Positions 15,821 through 24,161 of a stretch of DNA of 64,000 nt are shown here, piece after piece. The notes under the pieces are model-generated. The model was not told the DNA's origin, searched no databases, and saw only the letters and a list, made by a program, of their open reading frames with translations. The position numbers and the translations under genes were made by a program. Positions within the stretch are counted from its first letter, which is position 1; each line of letters starts with the position of its first letter. Source of the stretch: Phycisphaerae bacterium (GTDB taxonomy: Bacteria; Planctomycetota; Phycisphaerae; SM23-33); NCBI GenBank assembly GCA_011050235.1, contig DRGC01000086.1:31874-95873 (forward strand), in the 5' to 3' direction.

Positions 15821-17719
15821 TCAGCGAATCGATATGTGCATGGGCATGGCCGTCAGGATCGGCTCCTCAGCCATCAACTGGGCCATGTTGATCAGATAGG
15901 CTGCGCCTGGATGGCGGGCCAGAATGTTCTGCAGCAACTGCATCTCCTGCGACACAGGCGTGCGGATCGAGACGTCCTCGGTTCCCATTAGAAGGTCGAG
16001 GATCGTCTTGGGGCGCGGCAGCGTGATGTAGTGGCATCGCGTGAGGTCGGCGGCCTTGCGGGCGAGCATGACGGCGTCGTTGAGCGTGCCGGTTCGATCG
16101 ACCAGCCCGAGTTCGACGGCCCGAGGGGCCGTGAAGATTCGGCCCTGAGCGACGGCGTCGATATCGGCGATCTTGTCCCCTCGCGACGCGGAGACGCGCT
16201 CGACGAAGATGTCGTAGATCTCCTGGGCGTCGGCGCGAATGATTGCGATCTCGCGCTCGGTCCAGGGGCGCATGGCCATCAGGCCGGCATTCTTGCCTCG
16301 CGAGGCCTCATACGTCGTGATGCCGATCTTCTCCAGCGTGCCGGTCACGGCCAGTTTGCCGCTGACCACGCCGATGCTGCCGATGATCGCGGCATTGTCG
16401 GCCACGATCGTCGGGGCGCCGACGGCGACGTAGTAGCCCCCGCTGGCGGCCATGCCGGAGACGCTGGCGATGACGGGCTTCTTCTCGGCGCATCGCCGGA
16501 CGGCCTGGTAGATCAACTCGCTGGCCAGGGCCGAGCCGCCGGGAGAATTGATCCGCAGCACGATGGCCTTGATTCTCGAGTTCTCGCGAAGTCTATTCAG
16601 CAGCCGCACCAGGGTCCTTGCCCCGGCCATCTGCTCGCCGAACATCGCCCGCCCGCTGCTTCCCAGGCCAATGACGCCGTCCACGTGGAGGATGGCGATC
16701 GTCGGGTCTCGTACAGGCTTCCGCCGGGAGCTGGCGGCCAGCGATCCGAACAGCGCCAGCGGGTTGGACAGATCCAGCGCCGCACTCCTGTCGGCGCCGT
16801 AGTCGGCCACCCACCGGACGTTGACATCTTTGGCGCCTTCGGCGGCAGCGCCCATAGCGGCGACCTCCACGATGTGCCGCCACATGTGCCTCGACAGTTG
16901 GTGATCGATCAGGCCCAGTCGCTCAGCTTCGGGGGCCGAGAAGGGCCCTTCGTCGATGGCCGCCTTGACGGCGTCGACCTCAAGTGAGCGTTGCGAGGCG
17001 ATCTGACCGCACAGTTGGCCGTAGAGGCCGTCGAGGAGCTCGTCCAACTCGCGGGCTGCCTCGTCCGACGGTTGGGTGTGCGTCATCGGCTCGGCGGCGC
17101 CCTTGAAACGGCCGATCTGGATGAACTGCGGCTCGATGCCCAGCCAATCGAGCGCGCCGCGGAAGAACATCATCTCCGCGTTTAGGCCCACGATCATCAG
17201 CCGGCCGGTCGGCTCGAGCGACACGTCACCGGCCGCCGAAGCCACAAGGTAGCTGCTCGTGCCGCCCGAGGGCAGGTACGCGTAGACGGGCTTGACGGCG
17301 TTCAGCCGTCGCACCGCCTCGGCGAGCTCCTGGGCCTGGGCCCAGCCCATCGCGGGCCGGTCGATCTCCAACGCAACGGCGTGAATGTTCTTGGCGTTGC
17401 GGGCCTTGGCCAAACGCCGAAGCCACTCTTCCAGCGTGTGGCGATGAGAGAGGCCGAACAATTCCACGTCGGGCGGGCTGGCATAGATTCGCCCGGCCAG
17501 GCGAATGTGGGCGATGTTGACAGCCGGCGGCGCCGGGGTGAATCCAGGCGCTGTGGCGGCCGGTGCGGTGGTCGGCTGTGTGGCCGGTTCGGTGGTCGGT
17601 AGCTGAGGTCCTGTCGTGGGTCCATCGGCAATCAGCAGGGACGTCGAGACGGCCGCCAGAACAACAACGAGACAGGAAACCGCCGTGAAGGGAAGGAATA
17701 ATGATTGTCGCAGAGACAT
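15821..17719 (-). CDS. sppA: Signal peptide peptidase SppA, long form (family S49)
   Basis: 632 residues with two S49 domains. An N-terminal membrane anchor (about 8-31) is followed by a Thr/Pro/Ala linker to about residue 65. The first domain (about 70-270) carries the general-base lysine in RFKGAAEPMT. The second (about 345-560) carries INSPGGS and the nucleophile serine in SGMAASGGYYVA. This Lys/Ser pair across two domains is the E. coli SppA arrangement; SppA cleaves leftover signal peptides in the inner membrane. AGGAG lies 6 bases before the ATG. Its promoter (17757-17784) is back-to-back with that of the radical SAM gene. Confidence 0.92.
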   Translation of the reverse strand: MSLRQSLFLPFTAVSCLVVVLAAVSTSLLIADGPTTGPQLPTTEPATQPTTAPAATAPGFTPAPPAVNIAHIRLAGRIYASPPDVELFGLSHRHTLEEWLRRLAKARNAKNIHAVALEIDRPAMGWAQAQELAEAVRRLNAVKPVYAYLPSGGTSSYLVASAAGDVSLEPTGRLMIVGLNAEMMFFRGALDWLGIEPQFIQIGRFKGAAEPMTHTQPSDEAARELDELLDGLYGQLCGQIASQRSLEVDAVKAAIDEGPFSAPEAERLGLIDHQLSRHMWRHIVEVAAMGAAAEGAKDVNVRWVADYGADRSAALDLSNPLALFGSLAASSRRKPVRDPTIAILHVDGVIGLGSSGRAMFGEQMAGARTLVRLLNRLRENSRIKAIVLRINSPGGSALASELIYQAVRRCAEKKPVIASVSGMAASGGYYVAVGAPTIVADNAAIIGSIGVVSGKLAVTGTLEKIGITTYEASRGKNAGLMAMRPWTEREIAIIRADAQEIYDIFVERVSASRGDKIADIDAVAQGRIFTAPRAVELGLVDRTGTLNDAVMLARKAADLTRCHYITLPRPKTILDLLMGTEDVSIRTPVSQEMQLLQNILARHPGAAYLINMAQLMAEEPILTAMPMHISIR

Positions 17720-17756
17720 TCGAGGCTCCTATTTCCCGGGTGTGTCGTAGGGAGCT

Positions 17757-17784
17757 ATTGTAGCGTTTGTCCGGCCGGTGGCAA
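17757..17784 (-). promoter_or_regulatory. sigma70-like promoter of sppA
   Basis: On the minus strand, TTGCCA (17779-17784; 5 of 6), 16-base spacer, TACAAT (17757-17762; 5 of 6). It interleaves with the divergent promoter of the radical SAM gene. Confidence 0.6.
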
Positions 17785-17794
17785 TGCCTACAAT
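17767..17794 (+). promoter_or_regulatory. sigma70-like promoter of radical SAM gene
   Basis: TTGTCC (17767-17772; 4 of 6), 16-base spacer, TACAAT (17789-17794; 5 of 6). The ATG at 17801 is the seventh base after the -10 box, the position expected for the transcription start itself. Confidence 0.55.
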
Positions 17795-17800
17795 GGCGCC

Positions 17801-18817
17801 ATGCAACGCCTGAATCGCGGCGAGCCGATGGCGGTGAAGACCTGGTCGTCGGCGGGATTGATAGTGACCACCTGGTGCAATGCCCAGTGTGCGTCGTGTT
17901 ATCTGTCTTGCCGCCCGGATCGTCGCGAGGATATGACGGTCAATGAAGGATTGCGGCTGTGGCGGCAACTGGATGAGGCCAGCCCCCATGGGTGTCGGAT
18001 TCATCTGACCGGCGGCGAGCCGTTCGGGCGATGGGATGTTCTGATCGATCTGTGTCGCCGGGCGGCCGACGAAAGGCTGCGGCCGCCTCAGAATGTTGAG
18101 ACCAACGCGTTTTGGGCGACCGGTGAAGCCGTTGTGCGCGAGCGCCTGATCGCGTTGGATCGTGCGGGGGTCGAGTCCTTCGTCGTCTCGGCCGATCCGT
18201 ATCACCAGCAGTTCGTCCCGATCGCCAATGCCCGCCTGGCGGTGCGTGTGGCGGAAGACGTCATGGGAAGCGACCGCGTGCGGGCGCGGTGGGCCGACTG
18301 GCTGGCCGACGGGCGCGACACCGGCGAGCTCGATGACGCCGGACGTTTCGAATTGTTCCTGCGCTATGCCCAGGACGGTCGGGACCGAATGAACGGTCGG
18401 GCGGCCGCTGCGCTCGGTCCGCATCTGGCGGACAAGACGGTGGCCCAGCTCGCCGACCGGCCTTGCCGCGAGGCGCTGCTGCGCAATAAGCAGATCCACG
18501 TCGGCCCGGGGGGCTGGATTGTGCCCGGGACGTGCGCGGGGATTCTCGTCGGTCGGGCCGACGAGCGGACGAGTATCGCCGAGTGTTGGCAACGTCTGGC
18601 CGACGATCATGCCGCCCGCCCGATCCTGGGCCCGCTCGCCGAGGCCGGGCCGGTAGGCCTGCTGCCGTTGGCGGAGACGGAAGGTTTCACCCCCGCCGAC
18701 CACTACGCCGGCAAGTGTCATCTCTGTTTTGCGATCCGCACGCATCTGTCCGCCCGAGGACTCGGCGGTGACGAGTTAGGGCCCGCGGCGTGCTACGACA
18801 CTGTTGCCGCAACGTAG
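17801..18817 (+). CDS. Radical SAM protein of unknown function
   Basis: 338 residues. The cluster motif is C-x3-C-x2-C in WCNAQCASCYLSC near residue 26, with a further cysteine three residues on, and LTGGEPFG is the usual GGE SAM-binding motif. C-terminal cysteines (PCREALLRNK; GTCAGILVG; KCHLCFAIR) could hold an auxiliary SPASM/twitch-like cluster, as in peptide- or protein-modifying enzymes. No precursor peptide or glycyl-radical partner is adjacent, so the substrate is unknown. The start at 17801 has no Shine-Dalgarno sequence but sits 7 bases past a -10 box (likely leaderless); a longer frame from 17705 lies upstream of the promoter. Confidence 0.82.
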   Translation: MQRLNRGEPMAVKTWSSAGLIVTTWCNAQCASCYLSCRPDRREDMTVNEGLRLWRQLDEASPHGCRIHLTGGEPFGRWDVLIDLCRRAADERLRPPQNVETNAFWATGEAVVRERLIALDRAGVESFVVSADPYHQQFVPIANARLAVRVAEDVMGSDRVRARWADWLADGRDTGELDDAGRFELFLRYAQDGRDRMNGRAAAALGPHLADKTVAQLADRPCREALLRNKQIHVGPGGWIVPGTCAGILVGRADERTSIAECWQRLADDHAARPILGPLAEAGPVGLLPLAETEGFTPADHYAGKCHLCFAIRTHLSARGLGGDELGPAACYDTVAAT

Positions 18818-18833
18818 CGACGGGTCTTTTGGC

Positions 18834-18862
18834 TTGACGGCGTTAAAGGCTGGGCGTATCGT
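18834..18862 (+). promoter_or_regulatory. sigma70-like promoter of the kinase gene
   Basis: TTGACG (18834-18839; 5 of 6), 17-base spacer, TATCGT (18857-18862; 4 of 6), about 60 bases before the kinase ATG. Confidence 0.5.
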
Positions 18863-18923
18863 TGGTCAGGGCGTCAAGGCGCAGTGCGGGGGGGGGATGT
18901 GACGGCATGTCATCAGGAAAGGC

Positions 18924-20171
18924 ATGATGACGGACCAGCAGGAAGAACACAAAGTCGACGCATCCCCAGCCGATACGGAACTGGCCCGGGTGGTGGTCGA
19001 GCAGAAGCTTGTCACCCGCGAGGAAATCGACCTCTGTGTGGCAGCCCAGGCGGAAACGCCCGACAGTTACAGTTCGTTGGCTGACGTGATGATCCAGAAG
19101 GGCGTTGTGACGTCCAGCCAGATCGATCGGGTCAAGGCGATCGTGGACGCGTCCCGCGGGCAGCAGATTCCGGGGTATCAGATTCTGGCCAAGGTGGGCG
19201 CCGGCGCGATGGCGACGGTTTTCAAGGCCCGTCAGTTGAGTCTGGACAGGCTGGTGGCCATCAAGGTCCTGCCCCGCAAGCTGTCGGAAAATGCCGACTA
19301 CGTCACGCGGTTCTACAAAGAGGGCAAGGCTGCGGGGCTGCTGAACCATCCGAACATCGTGCAGGCCTTCGATGTCGGCGAAGCGGGGGGCTTTCACTAT
19401 TTCGTGATGGAGTACGTTGAAGGCCACTCGCTGCACGACGAACTGACCGAAGGGAAGCACTTCACCGAAGCCGACGCGATTGGCGTTATTCTTCAGATCG
19501 CCCGCGCGTTGGAGCACGCCCACAGCCAGGGCCTGATTCACCGGGATGTGAAACCCAAGAACATCATGATTGCCGCCGACGGCACGGCCAAGTTGGCCGA
19601 TATGGGATTGGCCCGGGTGACGACCGATGTGGAGGCCGCCCAGGCCGAGGCCGGCCGCGCCTACGGCACGCCGTATTACATCTCGCCCGAGCAGATCCGG
19701 GGCGAAGTCGACATCGACTGCCGGGCCGACATCTATTCGCTCGGCGCGACGTTCTATCACCTGGTCACCGGGCAGGTGCCTTTCGAGGGGGCCACGCCCG
19801 CGGGCGTGATGCACAAGCATCTCAAGGACCCGCTCATCCCACCCGATCACATCAACCCCGAGCTGTCGCAGGGGCTGGGCGAAGTCGTCGAGGCGATGAT
19901 GGCCAAGGATCGCGACCGGCGGTACGCCTCGGCGACCGACCTGATCGTGGACCTGGAGGCCCTGCAGCGCGGCGAGCCCCCGCTGCAATCGCGCCGGCAT
20001 CTCAGCGCGGTCGTGCTGACGGGTCTGGCCGGGGAGGCCGAAAGCGATGAGACCCAAATGGACATGGCCCCTCCCTCGCCGGCCGGCCCGCTGCTGACGT
20101 GGGTGATCGTTCTGGCGGCGATCCTGCTGGCCAGCCTGGTGTTGAACGTCATTCTCATTATGAGCGGCTAA
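18924..20171 (+). CDS. Membrane-anchored Ser/Thr protein kinase with N-terminal helical domain
   Basis: 415 residues. Residues about 17-75 hold two repeats of the type LARVVVEQKLVTREEIDLCVAAQ, resembling the N-terminal helical units of GspE/MshE ATPases. The kinase domain (about 86-345) has the glycine loop VGAGAMATVFKA, VAIK lysine, HRDVKPKNI catalytic loop and ADMGLA (DMG in place of DFG), and is complete. One C-terminal membrane helix (LLTWVIVLAAILLASLVLNVILIM) anchors it, leaving no external sensor domain. AGGAAAGG precedes the double ATG. It is monocistronic, ending at a bidirectional terminator shared with secDF. Targets are not predictable. Confidence 0.9.
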   Translation: MMTDQQEEHKVDASPADTELARVVVEQKLVTREEIDLCVAAQAETPDSYSSLADVMIQKGVVTSSQIDRVKAIVDASRGQQIPGYQILAKVGAGAMATVFKARQLSLDRLVAIKVLPRKLSENADYVTRFYKEGKAAGLLNHPNIVQAFDVGEAGGFHYFVMEYVEGHSLHDELTEGKHFTEADAIGVILQIARALEHAHSQGLIHRDVKPKNIMIAADGTAKLADMGLARVTTDVEAAQAEAGRAYGTPYYISPEQIRGEVDIDCRADIYSLGATFYHLVTGQVPFEGATPAGVMHKHLKDPLIPPDHINPELSQGLGEVVEAMMAKDRDRRYASATDLIVDLEALQRGEPPLQSRRHLSAVVLTGLAGEAESDETQMDMAPPSPAGPLLTWVIVLAAILLASLVLNVILIMSG

Positions 20172-20218
20172 CGGGTCCCGCGCTTACCGGGCCGACCCAA
20201 CCCTCTGCAGCCCAATAG

Positions 20219-20258
20219 AAAAGCCCCCCACCTTTATCGGCGGAGGGCTTTGGCATTT
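20219..20258. terminator. Bidirectional terminator-like hairpin between kinase and secDF
   Basis: AAAGCCC (20220-20226) pairs with GGGCTTT (20245-20251). The hairpin lies between convergent genes; short T tracts follow on both strands, so either transcript could end here. Confidence 0.65.
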
Positions 20259-20276
20259 TCACGGGCCGTCGCCGTG

Positions 20277-23200
20277 CTAAGAGGCGTTGGGTTTTTCGTC
20301 TGTCGCATTGATTCCGGTCGTGCGGGCGACGAGGGCCTTCTTGAAGCCCATCAGCAGCGGGCTGGCGATGGCCACCGATGAATAGGTCCCGAACAGCACG
20401 CCGGCGATTAGCGCGAAGCTGAACGAGTGAATGGTGCTTCGCCCACCCCAGACGTACATGATGACCACGACCATCAGCGTCGTGCCCGATGTCAGCAGCG
20501 TCCGGGCGAGCGTCTGGTTGATCGAGCGGTTGATGATGGCCGGGCTGATAGCCGTCAGCTTTCCGCGGTTTTCACGGATACGGTCGAACACGACGATCGT
20601 GTCGTTGACCGAGTAACCGATGACGGTCAGGAACGCAGCGACCATGGGCAGGTCGATCTTGAACGACGATATCCCCAGCCACTGGCCGACGGTTGTGTTG
20701 ACCAGCCATCCGGAGGCCGCCACCAGGCCGACGACGATGAGCACGTCGTGGATCAGGCAGATCACCGCAGCGAGGCCCCACTGGATCGAGCCGAACCGCA
20801 GCCACAGGTAGGCCACGATCGCCAGCCAACTCAGGACGATGGCCATGACGGCCCGGCCGCGGGCCTCGCCGGCGATGGCCGGGTCGAAGTTGGTCATCAC
20901 CATCGATTCCTCGCGTTCCAGCGAGTCCATGACGATTTCCTTCTCGATCGCGGCGAAACGCTTCCAGTCGGCGGTCTTGTCGACCGTGAGCGGGTCGAGG
21001 GCGCGGACCAAGACAGCAAAGGCCGAGTAGCCGTTGCCGCTTGGGGTCAGGCCCACCACCTCGGTCGGGTTGGCGCGCTGGTCTTCGAACTCCGGCTGGT
21101 CGCGCATCTCGCGGATGCGGGCCCGCAGTTCGCCGTCGCTTACGGACGGGTTGATGTTCTCGATCACGAAGATCACGCCGCTGTCGAAGTCTTCCAGCAG
21201 GTCGCGATAAGACGACAGGGGGTTGGGCGCGATGCGCGTCAGACCGTCTTCAGCCATCGTCACGCCGAACGCCTCGACCGCACGCCCGGTAACCAACCGG
21301 GCCCCGCGGAGGGGGATGCGCCGCTGCAACGCCGGTCCGAAAGCGGCGGAGGCAACGTCGCGGATGCGCTTCGGGTCGATCTCGGTCGTGGAGACCTGAA
21401 ACATTCGTGGCGGCAGGCGTTCGGCCAGCTCGTCGCGGGTCAGCGCGCCGTCGCTCTCGGTATCGAGGGCGGCGAAGAAGGCTGGATTGGCCTTGGCCTT
21501 TTGCCATTCGTCCGTCGTGACGATCGTGTCGCCGTCGGCATCGTATTCTTCGAGAAACGCCGCGACGGCTTCGGGGTCCTGCAGCTCTTCCACGCGCGCC
21601 GTGGCGGCGATCAGAGCGCCCTCATCACCGAGGGTGACAGCCTGTGCAATAAAGCGATCGCGGACCACTGCGTCGTTGGGCAGCACCGCCTGGCCGTCGG
21701 CGCCTTCGAGCGTGGCGTCGTTCTTGAGGCGGATAATGGCCTCGGTGCCGGAGGAAAACTCGATGCCCATCACGTCTTCCCCCTGCCAGAACAGCGATGC
21801 AATGCCCATGACGACCATCACAGCGGACGCCGCCCAGAAGAAATGGCGTTTGGCCATCCAGTTGATCGACGGGACGCCGACCAGCGACATCATCTTCAGA
21901 TGTCCGCGGATCAGGTTCGTGTTGAGCAGCAGTTGGAAGACCCATCGCGTGACGACCAGGGAGGTGAACATACTCGCCACGACGCCCAGACCCAGCGTGA
22001 CGGCGAAGCCGCGGACCTCTTCGGTGCCGATCCAGCCGAGGATCAGACACACGATCAGCGTGGTGACGTTGGCGTCAAAGATCGCGCTGAAGGCGCGGCT
22101 GTAAGCGTTCTTGATCGTCAGGGCGGGGGATTGGCCCTTGGTCTGCTCTTCGCGGAGGCGCTCGAAGATCAGCACGTTGGCGTCGACGGCGATGCCGATG
22201 GTCAGGATGATGCCCGCGATGCCGGGCAGCGTGAACACAGCCCCGAAGATGCTCATCCCGCCGAGGATGAGCACGATGTTCAGCATCAGGGCGAAGTTGG
22301 CGATGGCCCCGGCCATGAGATAGTACACCATCATGAACGCCGCCACGGTGATCAGCGACCAGAAGGCGGCCCGAATGCCGCGGTCCCTATCGATTCGGCC
22401 GATCCCCGGGCCGAAGGTGTTCTCGCGCACCGGGTTGGGGTCCAGCTTGGCCGGCAGCGAGCCCGCCCGCAGGGTCTTGACCAACTCAGTGACTTCCTGA
22501 GGGTCGCCGCCGACAGTGATCTGGCCTCTGTTGGAAATTTGTCCCTTGATCGACGGCGCGCTGTAGACTTCGTCGTCCAGGATGATGGCCATCTTCTGGT
22601 CCATATGGTTCGATGTCAGGTCCAACATCAGACGGGCGCCTCGGGGGTCCAGCTCAAAGTCGACGGCTGGCTCGTTGCTCTTGCCGCGCCCCTCCCGGGC
22701 GTCCTCAAGCTCCCACCCGCGCTCGCCGCGGTCATGGAGCATGACGTATCCCGGGCGATTGTGAAGCAGCAGGTATCGCTGGCCCGCGTATTCGGCCACG
22801 ACTAGGCCCGGGAAACGCTCGTCTTTATCGTGAATCGCCAGCCAAACGTAGGCCCTGTTTTGGCGCATGACTTCACTGGGGCCTGCCTCCTGCAGCAGCC
22901 GCAGGTATCGCTGACGCTCGGGGATGGAGATGACGTTTTCCGTTCGGCCGGTCTCATGGATCGATGGCGCGATGCGGAACTCCAGCACGCCCACCTTCCG
23001 CAGGATCCGCTTGAGCGTAAACGGGTCCAGCAAGCCATGGCGCAGGTCGGCCCAGCTCTGGTACAGCGTGACGGCGTGTTCGATTTGGCCCCAGCGCGGG
23101 CTGTATTTTTCCTTCAGGGCGGCCAGGTCATCGTCCAATTGCTCCTGACGCTTGCGAATCTCCTCGGCGCCATCGCGCTGCTTGCGCAGCTGGTCTTCCT

Positions 23201-23990
23201 CGCGCGGTGGGATGTAGCTCCTCAGAAGGTTCTGCAACCGGATGGGGTTGATGTTCTGCTCCAGCACCTGCCGGACGCGGGCTTCGTAGGCGACCAGGGC
23301 ATTGTCGAGGTCGTTCTCGGCCTGGGGACGGGCGGACTTCTTGGCGGCGTCCAGGGCCTTTTGCGCGTCGGTGACAGCCTGTTGGGCGTCCATCAAGCCG
23401 CGCAGACGTTCGGCGGCGACCGGGTCGCCGAACGAATGCCGCTCGATCAGTTCCGCTTGGCGCTGCGGGTTGGCCGTCGACATGCGGCGGATGACGGCCC
23501 GCGTGATGTTGCCCTCGCCGAGCGTTTCCAGGGCTTTGCGATACGCGTCGCCCGCTTCCTTGGCGGCGCTGCTGGCGATCGGCATGCGAATCTGAATACG
23601 GTTCTTGCCGACCGGCCGAATCTCCCAGGCCAGCAGGCCGGTCGGGTCGACGCGATTCTTGATTGTCTGGGCCATCTCCGGCCCCAGGTTGCCGCCGGCG
23701 CTGGTGCGCTCGAGCCGGTCGATCTCGGCGGTGACCTCGGCCAACTTGTCCTGGAGCGCCTGCTTCTGGTCGTCAGAGGTCGCCGCCGCGAGCTCCTTCT
23801 CCAGAGCAGCCTTCTGGCCCTGCAGGTTCTCGACCTTGGCGTCGTTGCTTTGGATTTGGAACGTCAGGCTGTGGCCGCCGCGCAGGTCGATGCCTTCGGT
23901 CAGACCGTTGCCGAAGAACAATGACCCCAGACAGACCGCGATCAGCAGGGACAGTAGACCGAACTTCAACGCAAGATTCTTTGTTTCCAT
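20277..23990 (-). CDS. secDF: Fused protein translocase subunit SecDF with EF-hand loops
   Basis: 1237 residues, longer than typical fused SecDF. The first membrane helix (about 9-28) is followed by a large external region with Lys/Glu-rich coiled coil (about 45-330) and the SecD P1-type domain (about 335-529: VLEFRIAP to FGPG). SecD membrane helices carry GIAVDANVLIFERLREE. The SecF half begins near residue 735, with GIEFSSGTEAII as its entry strand and VNDTIVVFDRIREN in its membrane part. Two EF-hand loops (DADGDTIVTTDE, about 816-827, and DTESDGALTRDE, about 842-853) interrupt the first external SecF domain. SecDF uses the ion gradient to pull exported proteins across the inner membrane. 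No yajC is adjacent. AGGAAG precedes the ATG. Confidence 0.95.
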   Translation of the reverse strand: METKNLALKFGLLSLLIAVCLGSLFFGNGLTEGIDLRGGHSLTFQIQSNDAKVENLQGQKAALEKELAAATSDDQKQALQDKLAEVTAEIDRLERTSAGGNLGPEMAQTIKNRVDPTGLLAWEIRPVGKNRIQIRMPIASSAAKEAGDAYRKALETLGEGNITRAVIRRMSTANPQRQAELIERHSFGDPVAAERLRGLMDAQQAVTDAQKALDAAKKSARPQAENDLDNALVAYEARVRQVLEQNINPIRLQNLLRSYIPPREEDQLRKQRDGAEEIRKRQEQLDDDLAALKEKYSPRWGQIEHAVTLYQSWADLRHGLLDPFTLKRILRKVGVLEFRIAPSIHETGRTENVISIPERQRYLRLLQEAGPSEVMRQNRAYVWLAIHDKDERFPGLVVAEYAGQRYLLLHNRPGYVMLHDRGERGWELEDAREGRGKSNEPAVDFELDPRGARLMLDLTSNHMDQKMAIILDDEVYSAPSIKGQISNRGQITVGGDPQEVTELVKTLRAGSLPAKLDPNPVRENTFGPGIGRIDRDRGIRAAFWSLITVAAFMMVYYLMAGAIANFALMLNIVLILGGMSIFGAVFTLPGIAGIILTIGIAVDANVLIFERLREEQTKGQSPALTIKNAYSRAFSAIFDANVTTLIVCLILGWIGTEEVRGFAVTLGLGVVASMFTSLVVTRWVFQLLLNTNLIRGHLKMMSLVGVPSINWMAKRHFFWAASAVMVVMGIASLFWQGEDVMGIEFSSGTEAIIRLKNDATLEGADGQAVLPNDAVVRDRFIAQAVTLGDEGALIAATARVEELQDPEAVAAFLEEYDADGDTIVTTDEWQKAKANPAFFAALDTESDGALTRDELAERLPPRMFQVSTTEIDPKRIRDVASAAFGPALQRRIPLRGARLVTGRAVEAFGVTMAEDGLTRIAPNPLSSYRDLLEDFDSGVIFVIENINPSVSDGELRARIREMRDQPEFEDQRANPTEVVGLTPSGNGYSAFAVLVRALDPLTVDKTADWKRFAAIEKEIVMDSLEREESMVMTNFDPAIAGEARGRAVMAIVLSWLAIVAYLWLRFGSIQWGLAAVICLIHDVLIVVGLVAASGWLVNTTVGQWLGISSFKIDLPMVAAFLTVIGYSVNDTIVVFDRIRENRGKLTAISPAIINRSINQTLARTLLTSGTTLMVVVIMYVWGGRSTIHSFSFALIAGVLFGTYSSVAIASPLLMGFKKALVARTTGINATDEKPNAS

Positions 23991-24101
23991 CAGGGCTTCC
24001 TATCTACGACAGGACGATGGCTATCGTTGGGCAAACCGAGTCGCCGATTATGCCTCCCACTGGGGTCGAACGCAAGGGATTCGTGCGTTGGCGACGGTCG
24101 G

Positions 24102-24130
24102 TTGACATGCGGTCGGTTGGGGCGTATCAC
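24102..24130 (+). promoter_or_regulatory. sigma70-like promoter of UroD-family gene
   Basis: Perfect TTGACA (24102-24107), 17-base spacer, TATCAC (24125-24130; 3 of 6). It lies 32 bases before the ATG, which has AAGGAG. Confidence 0.5.
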
Positions 24131-24161
24131 ACGAGATGGGTGCCCGCTAAGGAGCGATGCG

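Noticed and set aside
20427..22805. 792-codon open frame opposite secDF
   Set aside because: Antisense shadow, His/Asp/Arg-rich with no fold-like pattern.
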